Assembly: GCF_002844575.1 (NCBI RefSeq)
Contig: NZ_PIQO01000001.1
Span: 408,895-472,894 of the forward strand
Direction: 5' to 3'
DNA: 64,000 nt
Source: Heyndrickxia camelliae
Lineage (GTDB): Bacteria; Bacillota; Bacilli; Bacillales; Bacillaceae_C
Made by a program: the position numbers and the translations under genes. The notes under the pieces are model-generated. The model saw nothing but the letters and a program-made list of their open reading frames with translations. It ran no database searches and was not told the origin of the DNA. This document shows, one piece after another, positions 1 to 8,316 of this stretch. Numbering within the stretch: the stretch's first letter is position 1; each line of letters begins with the position of its first letter.

Positions 1-768
1 GTGGCATTAGCTCAAGCGGTTATGTATAATATGTCATTACTTGAGGAAAATCATTTTCTGCCAGTATATGATTCCATTCCACAAGAAATATCAGATGCTG
101 CAAAACTGATGTTTTTAAATTATCCAAATAACCCAACTGGTGCATGTGCAGATGTATCTTTCTTTGAAGAGACCGTACAATACGCGGAAAAGAATAATAT
201 TTGTGTGGTTCATGATTTTGCTTATGGTGCAATCGGTTATAATGGAAATAAGCCTGTAAGTTTTCTGCAAGCAGAAGGAGCAAAGAATACAGGAATAGAA
301 ATTTATACATTATCCAAAACATATAATATGGCAGGTTGGCGAATAGGGTTTGCAGTTGGAAATGCAAGCGTGGTTGATGCAATAAATTTACTTCAAGATC
401 ATTTGTATGTCAGTATATTTGGAGCTGTACAAGAAGCAGCGGCTGCGGCGTTATTAGAATCACAAGATTGCGTATATGAAATTACTGCAATGTATGAGAG
501 CAGAAGAAATGTTTTTATCAAAAGCTTGAAGAATATTGGATGGGACGTTAAGGCACCAGACGGTTCCTTTTTTGCGTGGTTAAAGGTACCTAAAGGGTAT
601 ACCTCGATTGAATTTTCGGATTTGTTGCTGGAACAAGCTCATGTTGCAGTGGCGCCAGGGATTGGCTTTGGTCAATATGGTGAAGGATATGTAAGGGTTG
701 GTCTTTTAACAACCGAATCTAGATTGTTAGAAGCTGTTAATCGTATACAACAATTAAATATTTTTTAA
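1..768 (+). CDS. mtnE: MtnE-like aminotransferase, 5'-truncated by window edge
   Basis: C-terminal 255 residues of a fold-type I pyridoxal-phosphate aminotransferase. The reading frame is open from base 1 and the family is about 390-400 residues long, so roughly the first 140 residues lie outside the window and the GTG at base 1 is probably not the start. Visible motifs are NYPNNPTG near residue 40, HDFAYG near 71 (cofactor-binding Asp), and SKTYNMAGWR with the Schiff-base Lys near 106. The SKTxNMAGWRxGFAVGN block resembles MtnE (YkrV), the last transaminase of methionine salvage, which makes methionine from 2-keto-4-methylthiobutyrate. ykvA and spo0E follow, as they do downstream of the mtn genes in B. 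subtilis, but mtnWXBD are not between. A related aminotransferase family remains possible. Confidence 0.75.
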   Translation: MALAQAVMYNMSLLEENHFLPVYDSIPQEISDAAKLMFLNYPNNPTGACADVSFFEETVQYAEKNNICVVHDFAYGAIGYNGNKPVSFLQAEGAKNTGIEIYTLSKTYNMAGWRIGFAVGNASVVDAINLLQDHLYVSIFGAVQEAAAAALLESQDCVYEITAMYESRRNVFIKSLKNIGWDVKAPDGSFFAWLKVPKGYTSIEFSDLLLEQAHVAVAPGIGFGQYGEGYVRVGLLTTESRLLEAVNRIQQLNIF

Positions 769-793
769 TCGAGGAATGGCGATTAGATTAGTT

Positions 794-835
794 ACAAAGA
801 CCAAGAGGATATTCCTTCATGGTCTTTGTTTTTTC
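794..835 (+). terminator. Rho-independent terminator after mtnE
   Basis: A 10-bp perfect stem (ACAAAGACCA with TGGTCTTTGT) is followed by a run of T. It overlaps the 3' end of the convergent DUF1232 gene. Confidence 0.8.
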
Positions 836-1218
836 TTCCATTCAAGATATTTTATTAGGTCTTTATCGATTTGGGAAAATATCAGGGCAATAACGGCAGC
901 ATCGTCAATAAAACCAAATCCAAATAGAAAATCAGGAATAACATCAATAGGAGAGACAAAATATAAGAGTCCCACTAGCAGCATTATTATAGTTCTATAT
1001 GGAATATCTCTATATTCTCCGGTCACCCATGATTTTAATAATTGAATAAGCAATGATAACTTTCTCCCAACATTCCCTAAGCTCACCCTATTATTTCGTG
1101 CTTTTCTTTCTGTGCGAGAAAGTAACTTATCCGTCCCTTTTTTATCATCTATATATTTTTTGGCCTCATTATAAAAGAGTTTATATGCAATTTTTCCTAA
1201 AAGTCTTTTAAAGAACAT
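817..1218 (-). CDS. ykvA: YkvA-like DUF1232 small membrane protein
   Basis: 133-residue protein of the DUF1232 family. The family signature is visible in the C-terminal half: a hydrophobic segment followed by SPIDVIPDF and a second hydrophobic stretch containing FGFIDDAAV. The N-terminal half is basic and helical. No biochemical function is established for the family. The ATG at 1218 is chosen over the in-frame ATG at 1233 because GGGAGG sits 6-7 bases upstream of it. Position between mtnE and spo0E matches ykvA in B. subtilis, supporting orthology. It is convergent with mtnE and shares that gene's terminator region. Confidence 0.8.
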   Translation of the reverse strand: MFFKRLLGKIAYKLFYNEAKKYIDDKKGTDKLLSRTERKARNNRVSLGNVGRKLSLLIQLLKSWVTGEYRDIPYRTIIMLLVGLLYFVSPIDVIPDFLFGFGFIDDAAVIALIFSQIDKDLIKYLEWKKKQRP

Positions 1219-1262
1219 ATTAATTCCTCCCATTTGTAGTATTTACTGTTATAGGTGAAAAA

Positions 1263-1368
1263 TGACGAAAGAAGCTATATTTGTCGAAAATACGCGTGAA
1301 GATTGTAGAAAAACAAGAACTTATTAGAACCTTTGTCTAATATTGCGAATCTATTTACTTTTTCGTCA
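1263..1368. promoter_or_regulatory. Cluster of three Spo0A-box-like heptamers
   Basis: The Spo0A (0A) box consensus is TGNCGAA. TGACGAA lies at 1263-1269, TGTCGAA (exact consensus) at 1282-1288, and the reverse complement of TGACGAA (TTCGTCA) at 1362-1368, all in the 225-bp divergent region between ykvA and spo0E. The match is by eye. Heptamers occur by chance in AT-rich DNA, but three in about 100 bp upstream of a Spo0A-pathway phosphatase is suggestive. Confidence 0.45.
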
Positions 1369-1443
1369 ATACCTGCGATAATTCTCAAGGGAAATAATTA
1401 TTTCGTTAATTGAATAACTTTTTGGTTGAAGGAGACAGTAATT

Positions 1444-1716
1444 GTGTATAGTGATACGGTATCAGAATATAGCTTTTTAAATCAAATTCAAAAGAAACGG
1501 GAAGAAATGATTAACCTTGGAAAATGTTATGGCCTAACGGATAAGAAGACAGTTGCTTGCAGTCAGCAATTGGACGAGCTTCTTAATGAGTATCATTACC
1601 TTTTTCAAGAGGGAAATAACCAAAGCAAGGCAAGTGTTGTCAAAGAAATGTCTTTTATATTGTACTGTAAAAGTGGTCAGGCTATTTCGAGAGAACAGGT
1701 AAAAAGATTATATTAA
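1444..1716 (+). CDS. spo0E: Spo0E-family aspartyl-phosphate phosphatase
   Basis: 90-residue protein of the Spo0E family, which dephosphorylates Spo0A~P and restrains sporulation. A short helical hairpin carries the diagnostic motif SQQLD (family SxxLD) preceded by basic and acidic heptads starting IQKKREEM. The start is GTG at 1444, placed 9 bases after AAGGAG. The upstream TTG at 1426 has no ribosome binding site. Length is close to the B. subtilis protein, and the neighbour ykvA is conserved. Putative Spo0A boxes upstream suggest a feedback loop, which is inference. A terminator-like hairpin lies about 160 bp downstream. Confidence 0.85.
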   Translation: MYSDTVSEYSFLNQIQKKREEMINLGKCYGLTDKKTVACSQQLDELLNEYHYLFQEGNNQSKASVVKEMSFILYCKSGQAISREQVKRLY

Positions 1717-1873
1717 AATAGACTGGAGATCATATTTATTCAATAAAATTTAATAGATGGTAATTGTTCTACAACTTTGCGAAAAATTCCTCTAACGGTA
1801 AAGAGATCATACTAATAAATCCTCACCATGTAAAAACTTCCTTACCACCATCAATAAATTTCCATATTTTTTG

Positions 1874-1908
1874 AAGGTTATCCCACTTTTTGGGTTAACC
1901 TTTTATTA
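1874..1908 (+). terminator. Terminator-like hairpin downstream of spo0E
   Basis: An 11-bp stem with one mismatch (AAGGTTATCCC / GGGTTAACCTT) is followed by TTTTATTATTTT. It lies between spo0E and the mhqR promoter. Confidence 0.6.
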
Positions 1909-1939
1909 TTTTAAATCTTGGTACTGTAGAATAAATAAA

Positions 1940-1968
1940 TTGACAAAAATTTCTATATTCCTTATAAT
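1940..1968 (+). promoter_or_regulatory. SigA-type promoter of mhqR
   Basis: A perfect consensus TTGACA (1940-1945), 17-bp spacer and TATAAT (1963-1968), 38 bp before the mhqR start codon. Confidence 0.8.
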
Positions 1969-2005
1969 ATCACTAATTTTATGTGTATGAAAAGGAAATG
2001 ATTAT

Positions 2006-2446
2006 ATGGAAAAAGATGAACAACAGGCGCTAAAATTATTTATCGTATTATCTCGGGCATTTCGAGGATTAAATGAGTATTCTAATCAATATATTCAAAA
2101 ATGTGGGCTTCACCCTACTGAATTTGCTGTGTTGGAATTGTTATACCATAAAGGAGAGCAACCTTTGCAGCAAATAGGTGAAAAAATTCTGCTTGCCAGT
2201 GGGAGCATTACATATGTAGTGGATAAACTAGAAAAAAGAGAATTACTGAATCGTGTTACATGTCCCCAAGATCGTCGTGTAACATTTGCGCATATTACGG
2301 AAAAAGGCAAGGAATTAATTGCATCTATTTTTCCTGAGCATCAAAAGCGAATTCAAAAATCAATGTCGATTTTAAGTTCAGAAGAAAAGGAAATAGCAAT
2401 CGAGCTATTAAAGAAGATAGGATATAATACAAGGAAATTACGTTAA
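2006..2446 (+). CDS. mhqR: MarR-family regulator, MhqR (YkvE) type
   Basis: 146-residue winged-helix MarR-family protein. The recognition region LLASGSITYVVDKLE and wing DRRVTFAHITEKG are clear, preceded by HPTEFAVLELLYHKG. This block resembles MhqR of B. subtilis, the repressor of quinone and aldehyde detoxification genes, and the location near spo0E and clpE agrees with ykvE. Two cysteines are visible, one before the recognition helix (QKCG) and one just before the wing (TCPQDRR). Whether they sense electrophiles cannot be told from sequence. It is a monocistronic unit with its own consensus promoter and terminator. Another MarR subfamily is possible but less likely. Confidence 0.75.
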   Translation: MEKDEQQALKLFIVLSRAFRGLNEYSNQYIQKCGLHPTEFAVLELLYHKGEQPLQQIGEKILLASGSITYVVDKLEKRELLNRVTCPQDRRVTFAHITEKGKELIASIFPEHQKRIQKSMSILSSEEKEIAIELLKKIGYNTRKLR

Positions 2447-2451
2447 TAATC

Positions 2452-2482
2452 AAAGGCATCTTGTTTAGAGGTGCCTTTTCTA
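2452..2482 (+). terminator. Terminator after mhqR
   Basis: Stem AAAGGCATC / GGTGCCTTT (one G-U pair), then TTTCTATTTTT. It lies inside the 5' extension of the next open frame, which helps reject that extension as coding. Confidence 0.8.
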
Positions 2483-2587
2483 TTTTTAAACAGCGATAGT
2501 ATAAAGATTTTTTTAGAAATAAAGGACTTTTATACGAGAATAGCGAATATTATGGGAGTATTCTATTATCAAGGGGTGTTCATACAT

Positions 2588-4282
2588 ATGAAATTCGAAG
2601 ATTATAAATATGAGAGACCTAACATGGCTGAAGTAGAAGCCGCTTTTCAATCAGAAATTGAAAAGTTTGAAAATGCAGCAAGTGCTGCAGAACAAAGTGA
2701 AGCGATGAATCGCATTAATCAAATTCGCAACAACCTTGGTACAATGTTCAACCTTTGCTCTATTCGTCACACAGTAGATACAAATGACGAATTTTACAAG
2801 GCAGAAAATGATTATATGGATGAAATAGCTCCTATAGTAGAGGGGTTTATTTCGAAGTATTATCAAGCACTGGTTTCCTCGAAATTCCGTTCTGAATTGG
2901 AAGAAAAATGGGGAACTCAGCTGTTTGCATTGGCAGAAGCGCAGTTAAAAACATTTTCACCAGAAATCATTCCATTATTGCAAAGGGAAAATAAGCTTTC
3001 TTCGGAATATACGAAACTTGTAGCATCTGCAAAGATCATGTTTGAAGGAGAAGAAAGGACGCTTGCACAATTACAGCCATTTACGGAATCAAAGGACCGT
3101 GAAATGCGTAAAAAGGCCAATGATGCAAGATTTGGATTCTTTGCAGAGCATGAGGAAGAATTTGATTCTATTTATGATCAATTAGTGAAAGTTAGAGATG
3201 AAATCGCAAGAACTTTAGGATATAAAAATTTCGTCGAGCTTGGCTATTATCGTATGGCTCGTACTGATTATAATGCAGAAATGGTCGCTAAATTTCGCGA
3301 TCAGGTGAAAGATTATATTGTACCACTTACGACAAAACTTAGAAAACGTCAGCAGGAACGAATTGGGGTTGACTCTTTAAAATTTTATGATGAAGGTTTT
3401 GAATTTACCTCGGGAAATGCTACACCAAAAGGTTCACCAGAATGGATTATTGAGAACGGCAAGAAAATGTATGCCGAACTATCCCCGGAAACGAATGAAT
3501 TCTTTACGTTTATGAATGAAAAGAATTTGATGGATTTAGTAGCGAAAAAGGGTAAAGCAGGCGGCGGCTATTGTACGTACATTGAAAATTATCAATCGCC
3601 ATTCATTTTCTCAAACTTTAATGGTACATCTGGAGACATCGATGTATTAACACATGAGGCTGGACATGCATTCCAAGTATACTCCAGTCGTCACTTCGAG
3701 ATTCCTGAATACAATTGGCCGACATATGAAGCATGTGAAATTCACTCTATGAGTATGGAGTTCTTTACTTGGCCGTGGATGGAGTTATTCTTTAAGGAGG
3801 ATACAGAGAAGTATAAATTTTCTCACTTGGGCAGTGCACTTCAATTCTTGCCTTATGGTGTTGCGGTAGATGAATTCCAGCATTTTGTTTATGAAAATCC
3901 AAGTGCTACACCTGCTGAAAGAAAACAAGCATGGAAAAATATCGAAGAAAAATATTTACCGCATCGTGATTATGATGACAACGATTACTTAAATCGCGGT
4001 GGATTCTGGCAAAGACAAGGTCATATCTATAATTCACCTTTCTACTATATTGATTATACTTTGGCACAAATTTGTGCATTCCAATTCTGGAAGAAATCAC
4101 AAGAGAACCATGAGGAAGCATGGAAAGATTATCTGCATTTATGTAAACAAGGGGGAAGCAAATCTTTCACAGGTCTTGTTGCAGAGGCAAATCTTATTTC
4201 ACCATTTGAAGATGGCTGTGTTGAATCAGTAGTGGACTCGATTCAAAACTGGCTTGAACAAGTGGATGACAAGAAACTTTAA
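2588..4282 (+). CDS. M3-family oligoendopeptidase (PepF-like)
   Basis: 564-residue cytoplasmic zinc metallopeptidase of family M3, cleaving short peptides. The zinc-binding motif HEAGH is at residues 356-360, in DVLTHEAGHAFQVY, with the third ligand expected in the following EIHSMSMEFF helix. The N-terminal two thirds are helical and acidic, as in the family. The frame is open upstream to 2471, but that stretch contains the mhqR terminator. The ATG at 2588 follows AAGGGG by about 10 bases and gives the usual M3 N-terminus. It is a single-gene unit, closed by a terminator shared with convergent clpE. Peptide recycling is the likely role. Confidence 0.85.
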   Translation: MKFEDYKYERPNMAEVEAAFQSEIEKFENAASAAEQSEAMNRINQIRNNLGTMFNLCSIRHTVDTNDEFYKAENDYMDEIAPIVEGFISKYYQALVSSKFRSELEEKWGTQLFALAEAQLKTFSPEIIPLLQRENKLSSEYTKLVASAKIMFEGEERTLAQLQPFTESKDREMRKKANDARFGFFAEHEEEFDSIYDQLVKVRDEIARTLGYKNFVELGYYRMARTDYNAEMVAKFRDQVKDYIVPLTTKLRKRQQERIGVDSLKFYDEGFEFTSGNATPKGSPEWIIENGKKMYAELSPETNEFFTFMNEKNLMDLVAKKGKAGGGYCTYIENYQSPFIFSNFNGTSGDIDVLTHEAGHAFQVYSSRHFEIPEYNWPTYEACEIHSMSMEFFTWPWMELFFKEDTEKYKFSHLGSALQFLPYGVAVDEFQHFVYENPSATPAERKQAWKNIEEKYLPHRDYDDNDYLNRGGFWQRQGHIYNSPFYYIDYTLAQICAFQFWKKSQENHEEAWKDYLHLCKQGGSKSFTGLVAEANLISPFEDGCVESVVDSIQNWLEQVDDKKL

Positions 4283-4310
4283 TATGTAAATAGAAGTTAA
4301 ATAAGTAATA

Positions 4311-4346
4311 AAAAAGGAGAAAAGCGGATTTGCTTTTCTCCTTTTT
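4311..4346. terminator. Bidirectional terminator between the oligopeptidase and clpE
   Basis: A 15-bp perfect stem (AAAAAGGAGAAAAGC with its complement) around a 6-base loop gives a U-run on either strand. The two genes converge on it. Confidence 0.9.
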
Positions 4347-4347
4347 A

Positions 4348-6498
4348 TTATTTTGCAATAACACTAATTTTATCTTCGTTCATTACAGCCTTTAATGATT
4401 TTTGAGAAGGGTGTTCAAGAATATAATCAGTAATGCCATCTTCCAGTTGTTCTTGAATTACTCTGCGCAATGGTCTAGCACCGAAAGCGGGATGATAGCC
4501 CATTTCTGCAAGTTTTTCTTTTACCTCCTGTGTAATTTCGAGAGTTAATTGTTGTTCTTTTAATGTTTCTTGAAGATCATTAAGCATAATATCAACTATC
4601 TTTAATAGGTGACCATTTTCTAATGGTTTAAATTCGATAATACTATCGAATCTGTTCAGGAATTCGGGTTTAAAGAAGCTTCCAAGGGAATCAAGAATAC
4701 TTGCTTCTTTAATCGCTTCATTATTTCCAAATCCAACGTGGATAGGTTTCACTCCGATACCTGCATTACTTGTCATAATAATGACAGTATCTTTAAAGCT
4801 TACCGTTCTACCTTGGCTGTCTGTTAAGCGACCATCTTCTAAGATTTGTAAGAACATATGCTGTACATCAGGATGTGCCTTTTCAATCTCATCTAATAAA
4901 ATGATGCTATATGGGTTATGACGTACTTTTTCTGTTAATTGACCAGCTTCTTCATGGCCGACATAGCCAGGAGGTGACCCAATTAATTTAGAGACACTGT
5001 GTTTTTCCATGTACTCACTCATGTCGAGCCGGATCATTGCATCCTTTGTGCCAAATAATTCTTCGGCAAGTGTCTTTGTTAATTCTGTTTTACCAACACC
5101 AGTTGGACCAACAAATAAGAAAGAACCAATTGGACGATTTTTTGATTTTAGTCCGGCGCGGCTCCTGCGAATGGCTTTTGCAACTTTGCGAACAGCTTCT
5201 TCTTGTCCAATAACTTTGCCAGCTAAATGGTCTTCAAGATATTTCATTTTTTCTTGTTCGTTAGCTTGAAGCTTACCAACAGGGATACCTGTTTTCTTCT
5301 CAATAATCTCTTGGATGTGAGCTGCTTCAACAATTGGTTTTTCACTTTCAGCATCTGAATTTAGTTGTTTTTCTAAATTTGCCTCTTCATCACGTAATTT
5401 TGCTGCGTCTTCATATTTCTCATTTTCAAGTGCAGTTTGTTTTGCATGATGAATTTCTTTTAATCGTGCGTGAATTTCATCTTTATTTAACACATTAACG
5501 GATAAGTTTAATTTCGAACCTGCCTCATCGATTAGATCAATCGCTTTGTCGGGTAAGTGACGGTCTTGAATATAGCGATGTGATAATTTTACAGCTGCCT
5601 CAATCGCTTCATCCGTATAAGCAACCCCATGGTATTGTTCGTATTTTGCTTTTAAGCCATTTAGAATTCGAACGGTTTCATCTAAAGAAGGCTCATTAAC
5701 TTGCACTGGTTGAAATCTTCTTTCCAAAGCTGCATCTTTTTCAATTTGTCGGTATTCTTTTAAGGTAGTGGCTCCAATTACTTGTAATTCACCACGGGCT
5801 AGAGCTGGTTTTAGAATATTTCCAGCATCCATTGATCCTTCAGCAGATCCTGCACCGACAAGTAAATGAATCTCATCGATAAATAATAGAATATTTTTTC
5901 TAGTTTGAAGCTCTGCAATGAGCTGTTTCATTCGTTGTTCAAATTGTCCCCGTATCCCAGTATTAGCTACTAAAGATGCAACGTCCAATAAATATACTTC
6001 TTTATTTTTTAATTTTGCAGGTACATCATTTTCAGCTATTTTTAAGGCAAGACCTTCAGCAATGGCTGTTTTACCAACACCAGGCTCACCTATTAAGACA
6101 GGGTTATTTTTATTCCGACGATTTAAAATTTCGATAACACGTTTAATTTCTTCATCGCGGCCAATAACTGGGTCAATCAGGCCTGCCTTTGCCATATTGG
6201 TTAAATTACGGCCAAATTGGTCTAAGAAACCGCCGCCACCGTTTTTGTTTTCTGTCTTTACAGCAGAATTCATTTGATTTTCTGGGCCGGCAAAACCTTT
6301 TAAGAGATCGTCTATAGAACCGAATCCATTAAATCCTCCAAATCCATTCATATTAGGTACACCTCCAAAGGAATTACCAATCTTTGCTTTTTCTTGTTGA
6401 AAACATGTTGAACATAAATACATATCTTGCTGTTTTCCATTAATGTTTACATGTAATTGTATATTAGATTCATTTTGATGACATTTTTGACATAGCAT
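4348..6498 (-). CDS. clpE: ATP-dependent Clp protease ATPase subunit ClpE
   Basis: 716-residue Hsp100 ATPase that unfolds substrates for ClpP under heat and protein-damage stress. In place of a Clp_N domain it has the ClpE zinc finger, CQKCH and CSTCF in the first 35 residues. A Gly/Asn-rich linker leads to AAA+ module 1 (Walker [10 protein letters not shown]), a UVR-type coiled segment with [14 protein letters not shown], and AAA+ module 2 (Walker [10 protein letters not shown]) with a C-terminal D2-small domain. ATG at 6498 is preferred over ATG 6507 because ClpE proteins begin at the zinc finger and the AAGGAGG spacing is better. Three CtsR operators lie upstream. Neighbour ykvI matches B. 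subtilis. Confidence 0.95.
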   Translation of the reverse strand: MLCQKCHQNESNIQLHVNINGKQQDMYLCSTCFQQEKAKIGNSFGGVPNMNGFGGFNGFGSIDDLLKGFAGPENQMNSAVKTENKNGGGGFLDQFGRNLTNMAKAGLIDPVIGRDEEIKRVIEILNRRNKNNPVLIGEPGVGKTAIAEGLALKIAENDVPAKLKNKEVYLLDVASLVANTGIRGQFEQRMKQLIAELQTRKNILLFIDEIHLLVGAGSAEGSMDAGNILKPALARGELQVIGATTLKEYRQIEKDAALERRFQPVQVNEPSLDETVRILNGLKAKYEQYHGVAYTDEAIEAAVKLSHRYIQDRHLPDKAIDLIDEAGSKLNLSVNVLNKDEIHARLKEIHHAKQTALENEKYEDAAKLRDEEANLEKQLNSDAESEKPIVEAAHIQEIIEKKTGIPVGKLQANEQEKMKYLEDHLAGKVIGQEEAVRKVAKAIRRSRAGLKSKNRPIGSFLFVGPTGVGKTELTKTLAEELFGTKDAMIRLDMSEYMEKHSVSKLIGSPPGYVGHEEAGQLTEKVRHNPYSIILLDEIEKAHPDVQHMFLQILEDGRLTDSQGRTVSFKDTVIIMTSNAGIGVKPIHVGFGNNEAIKEASILDSLGSFFKPEFLNRFDSIIEFKPLENGHLLKIVDIMLNDLQETLKEQQLTLEITQEVKEKLAEMGYHPAFGARPLRRVIQEQLEDGITDYILEHPSQKSLKAVMNEDKISVIAK

Positions 6499-6551
6499 AT
6501 AAATCATTCCTCCTCCTTAAAGAAAGAATTGTAGTTTTCTTGCTTTTTGAT

Positions 6552-6568
6552 ATTGACTAACTTTGACT
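6552..6568 (-). promoter_or_regulatory. CtsR operator 1 (clpE)
   Basis: Read on the minus strand this is AGTCAAAGTTAGTCAAT, matching the CtsR tandem heptad consensus RGTCAAANNNRGTCAAA with one mismatch in the last base. It lies nearest the clpE start. Confidence 0.75.
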
Positions 6569-6613
6569 AAATGGTTAAAAAAGAAAGGCTTTTAATATTA
6601 AAACCTTTTTATC

Positions 6614-6619
6614 ATTATA
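6614..6619 (-). promoter_or_regulatory. Candidate -10 element of clpE
   Basis: TATAAT on the minus strand. CtsR operator 2 starts about 22 bp upstream and overlaps the expected -35 position, so repression by steric block is plausible. No good -35 hexamer is visible. Confidence 0.5.
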
Positions 6620-6640
6620 GTACTTTTAGACAAGGAAATG

Positions 6641-6657
6641 TTTGACCAAATTTGACC
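6641..6657 (-). promoter_or_regulatory. CtsR operator 2 (clpE)
   Basis: Minus-strand GGTCAAATTTGGTCAAA, an exact match to the CtsR consensus, overlapping the presumed -35 region. Confidence 0.9.
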
Positions 6658-6701
6658 TTGTGAACTCAGTATACATCAGCTCAATAATTTTGTAAACTGT
6701 T

Positions 6702-6718
6702 TTTGACTATTTTTGACC
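6702..6718 (-). promoter_or_regulatory. CtsR operator 3 (clpE)
   Basis: Minus-strand GGTCAAAAATAGTCAAA, an exact match to the CtsR tandem heptad consensus, 61 bp upstream of operator 2. Confidence 0.9.
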
Positions 6719-6833
6719 AAATTTTTTTCAGCGGATTTTATTATTATCTATACGATTTTCATTAATTACTTGTCTATTTTTGGTTGCTTGTACATATCTA
6801 TTAATAGTGTCGTTCATTGAAAGGAGATGCAAT

Positions 6834-7877
6834 GTGACTAAGTGGGTAGGTGCTTTTCAAGTTGCAGCTGTTTATGTTGGAACAGTGATCGGAGCAGGGT
6901 TTGCAACAGGCAAAGAAATTGTTGAGTTTTTTACTAAGTATGGATTTGTTGGTTTTTTAGCAATATTAGCAGCAGGATATTTATTTATCCTTCTTGGTTC
7001 AAAATTAATGATAAAATCTATTGAATTAAAAGCAAATTCATACGAAGAATTAAATGAATATTTGTTTGGACCAATATTAGCAAAAATTATGAACTTCTTT
7101 ATGATGATTATGCTGTTAGGCGTTTGTGCTGTCATGCTATCTGGTGCTGGTGCTGTTTTTCAGCAAGAATTAGCTATTGATAAATGGGTGGGGGTTTATT
7201 TTACGATTGCTTTAACTATTATAGTAATGGCTGTGGGGACTAAAGGGATATTTGCAGTTAATACATTCGTTGTCCCTATTATGTTGTTATTTAATTTTAT
7301 CGTTATGACAAAATCAATTACCCACCTGGAATTCGCTGAAAATTTTATTAATATTCCAGAGGAACTCCATTTATGGAAAGCGATAGTTTCTCCTTTTTCC
7401 TATGCAGCATTTAATTTATCGTTAGCACAAGCTGTCCTTGTTCCAATTGCTACGGAAGTGAATGATAAAAAAATAGTAAAGGCAGGAGGAATTATTGGCG
7501 GGATTCTTTTAACCATTATCTTGGTATCTAGTCATTTCACCCTTATAACGTTACCAAATGTGCAGCATTATGAGATTCCAATGGCTGCCGTAGTAAAAAG
7601 CTCTTTTATTGGTATTTACTTTATTTACGTTTTAATCATTTTCGGTGAAATTTTCACTTCATTGATTGGAAATATCTATGGATTGGAAAAACAATTTAGT
7701 AAATATATTTCCATTCATCGCGGATGGATATTTACATGTGTTTTAATTATTATCTATAGTTTGAGCTATTTTCATTACGGTACTTTGTTATCCTATTTGT
7801 ATCCAATGTTTGGTTATTTTAGCTTATTATTTGTCTTTCTTCTTTGGTTTAAGCCATCTAAAACGCTTCATAAATAA
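6834..7877 (+). CDS. ykvI: YkvI family multi-pass membrane protein
   Basis: 347-residue integral membrane protein with about ten hydrophobic helices, starting with a GxVIGAGFATGKEI segment typical of LeuT-fold, APC-superfamily transporters and of the YkvI family. Substrate unknown. The frame is open to 6780, but GTG at 6834 follows AAGGAG by 7 bases and gives the family N-terminus TKWVGAFQVA. It is divergent from clpE across the CtsR operator region, as in B. subtilis, where clpE and ykvI are neighbours, and is terminated by a long bidirectional hairpin shared with ykvS. Confidence 0.8.
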   Translation: MTKWVGAFQVAAVYVGTVIGAGFATGKEIVEFFTKYGFVGFLAILAAGYLFILLGSKLMIKSIELKANSYEELNEYLFGPILAKIMNFFMMIMLLGVCAVMLSGAGAVFQQELAIDKWVGVYFTIALTIIVMAVGTKGIFAVNTFVVPIMLLFNFIVMTKSITHLEFAENFINIPEELHLWKAIVSPFSYAAFNLSLAQAVLVPIATEVNDKKIVKAGGIIGGILLTIILVSSHFTLITLPNVQHYEIPMAAVVKSSFIGIYFIYVLIIFGEIFTSLIGNIYGLEKQFSKYISIHRGWIFTCVLIIIYSLSYFHYGTLLSYLYPMFGYFSLLFVFLLWFKPSKTLHK

Positions 7878-7919
7878 AAAGAACCTAAGAAATGAACGGT
7901 CATTTCCTAGGTTCTTTTT
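7876..7919. terminator. Bidirectional terminator between ykvI and ykvS
   Basis: Long near-perfect inverted repeat, AAAAAGAACCTA on one side and TAGGTTCTTTTT on the other, with an extended inner stem. It begins within the ykvI stop codon. Confidence 0.9.
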
Positions 7920-7923
7920 ATGA

Positions 7924-8112
7924 TTAATTTCGGGATGCTGCGATAATTTTATAATTTTTATGATTTACAACTGTTTTTTCTTCTAAATCTAGGTCACGAT
8001 AATTTTCCATGTACGTTAAATCAACTATAACAGAATTTTCATTTACCTTTTCAACAATCCCTTGTAATCCATCCCGGAATTCAATAAGATTTCCCACATC
8101 GGCTTTTTTCAA
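7924..8112 (-). CDS. ykvS: YkvS, DUF2187 small protein
   Basis: 62-residue protein of the DUF2187/YkvS family, a small predicted beta-barrel with the conserved EFRDGLQGIVEKVNENSVIVDLT core and TVVNHKNY near the end. No function is known. The start is taken as TTG at 8112, because TTAGGGGAG stands 6 bases before it. The ATG at 8118 directly abuts that ribosome binding site and would have no spacer. It is convergent with ykvI, sharing a terminator, and divergent from the MoxR operon. Confidence 0.8.
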   Translation of the reverse strand: MKKADVGNLIEFRDGLQGIVEKVNENSVIVDLTYMENYRDLDLEEKTVVNHKNYKIIAASRN

Positions 8113-8249
8113 TGCCATCTCCCCTAACTCAAAAAGGTAATTTTATAATTTTCAATTATCTTAGTTAACAGTTTGCACCATTTTTTAGAAAAATTCAAGA
8201 TATTTTATTGCAAAAGTATTTCTCTTTATTTATTCAAAAATTCAATAAA

Positions 8250-8278
8250 TTGACAATATTTGTTTTAATTGTTATATT
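8250..8278 (+). promoter_or_regulatory. SigA-type promoter of the MoxR operon
   Basis: TTGACA (8250-8255), 17-bp spacer, TATATT (8273-8278), 38 bp before the GTG start at 8317. Confidence 0.7.
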
Positions 8279-8316
8279 TTTAGTAAAGATTGATTGCAAA
8301 CAAAGGGGGAAGCTAT

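Noticed and set aside
5009-5269. Plus-strand ORFs within clpE
   Set aside because: Antisense shadows of conserved AAA+ coding sequence.
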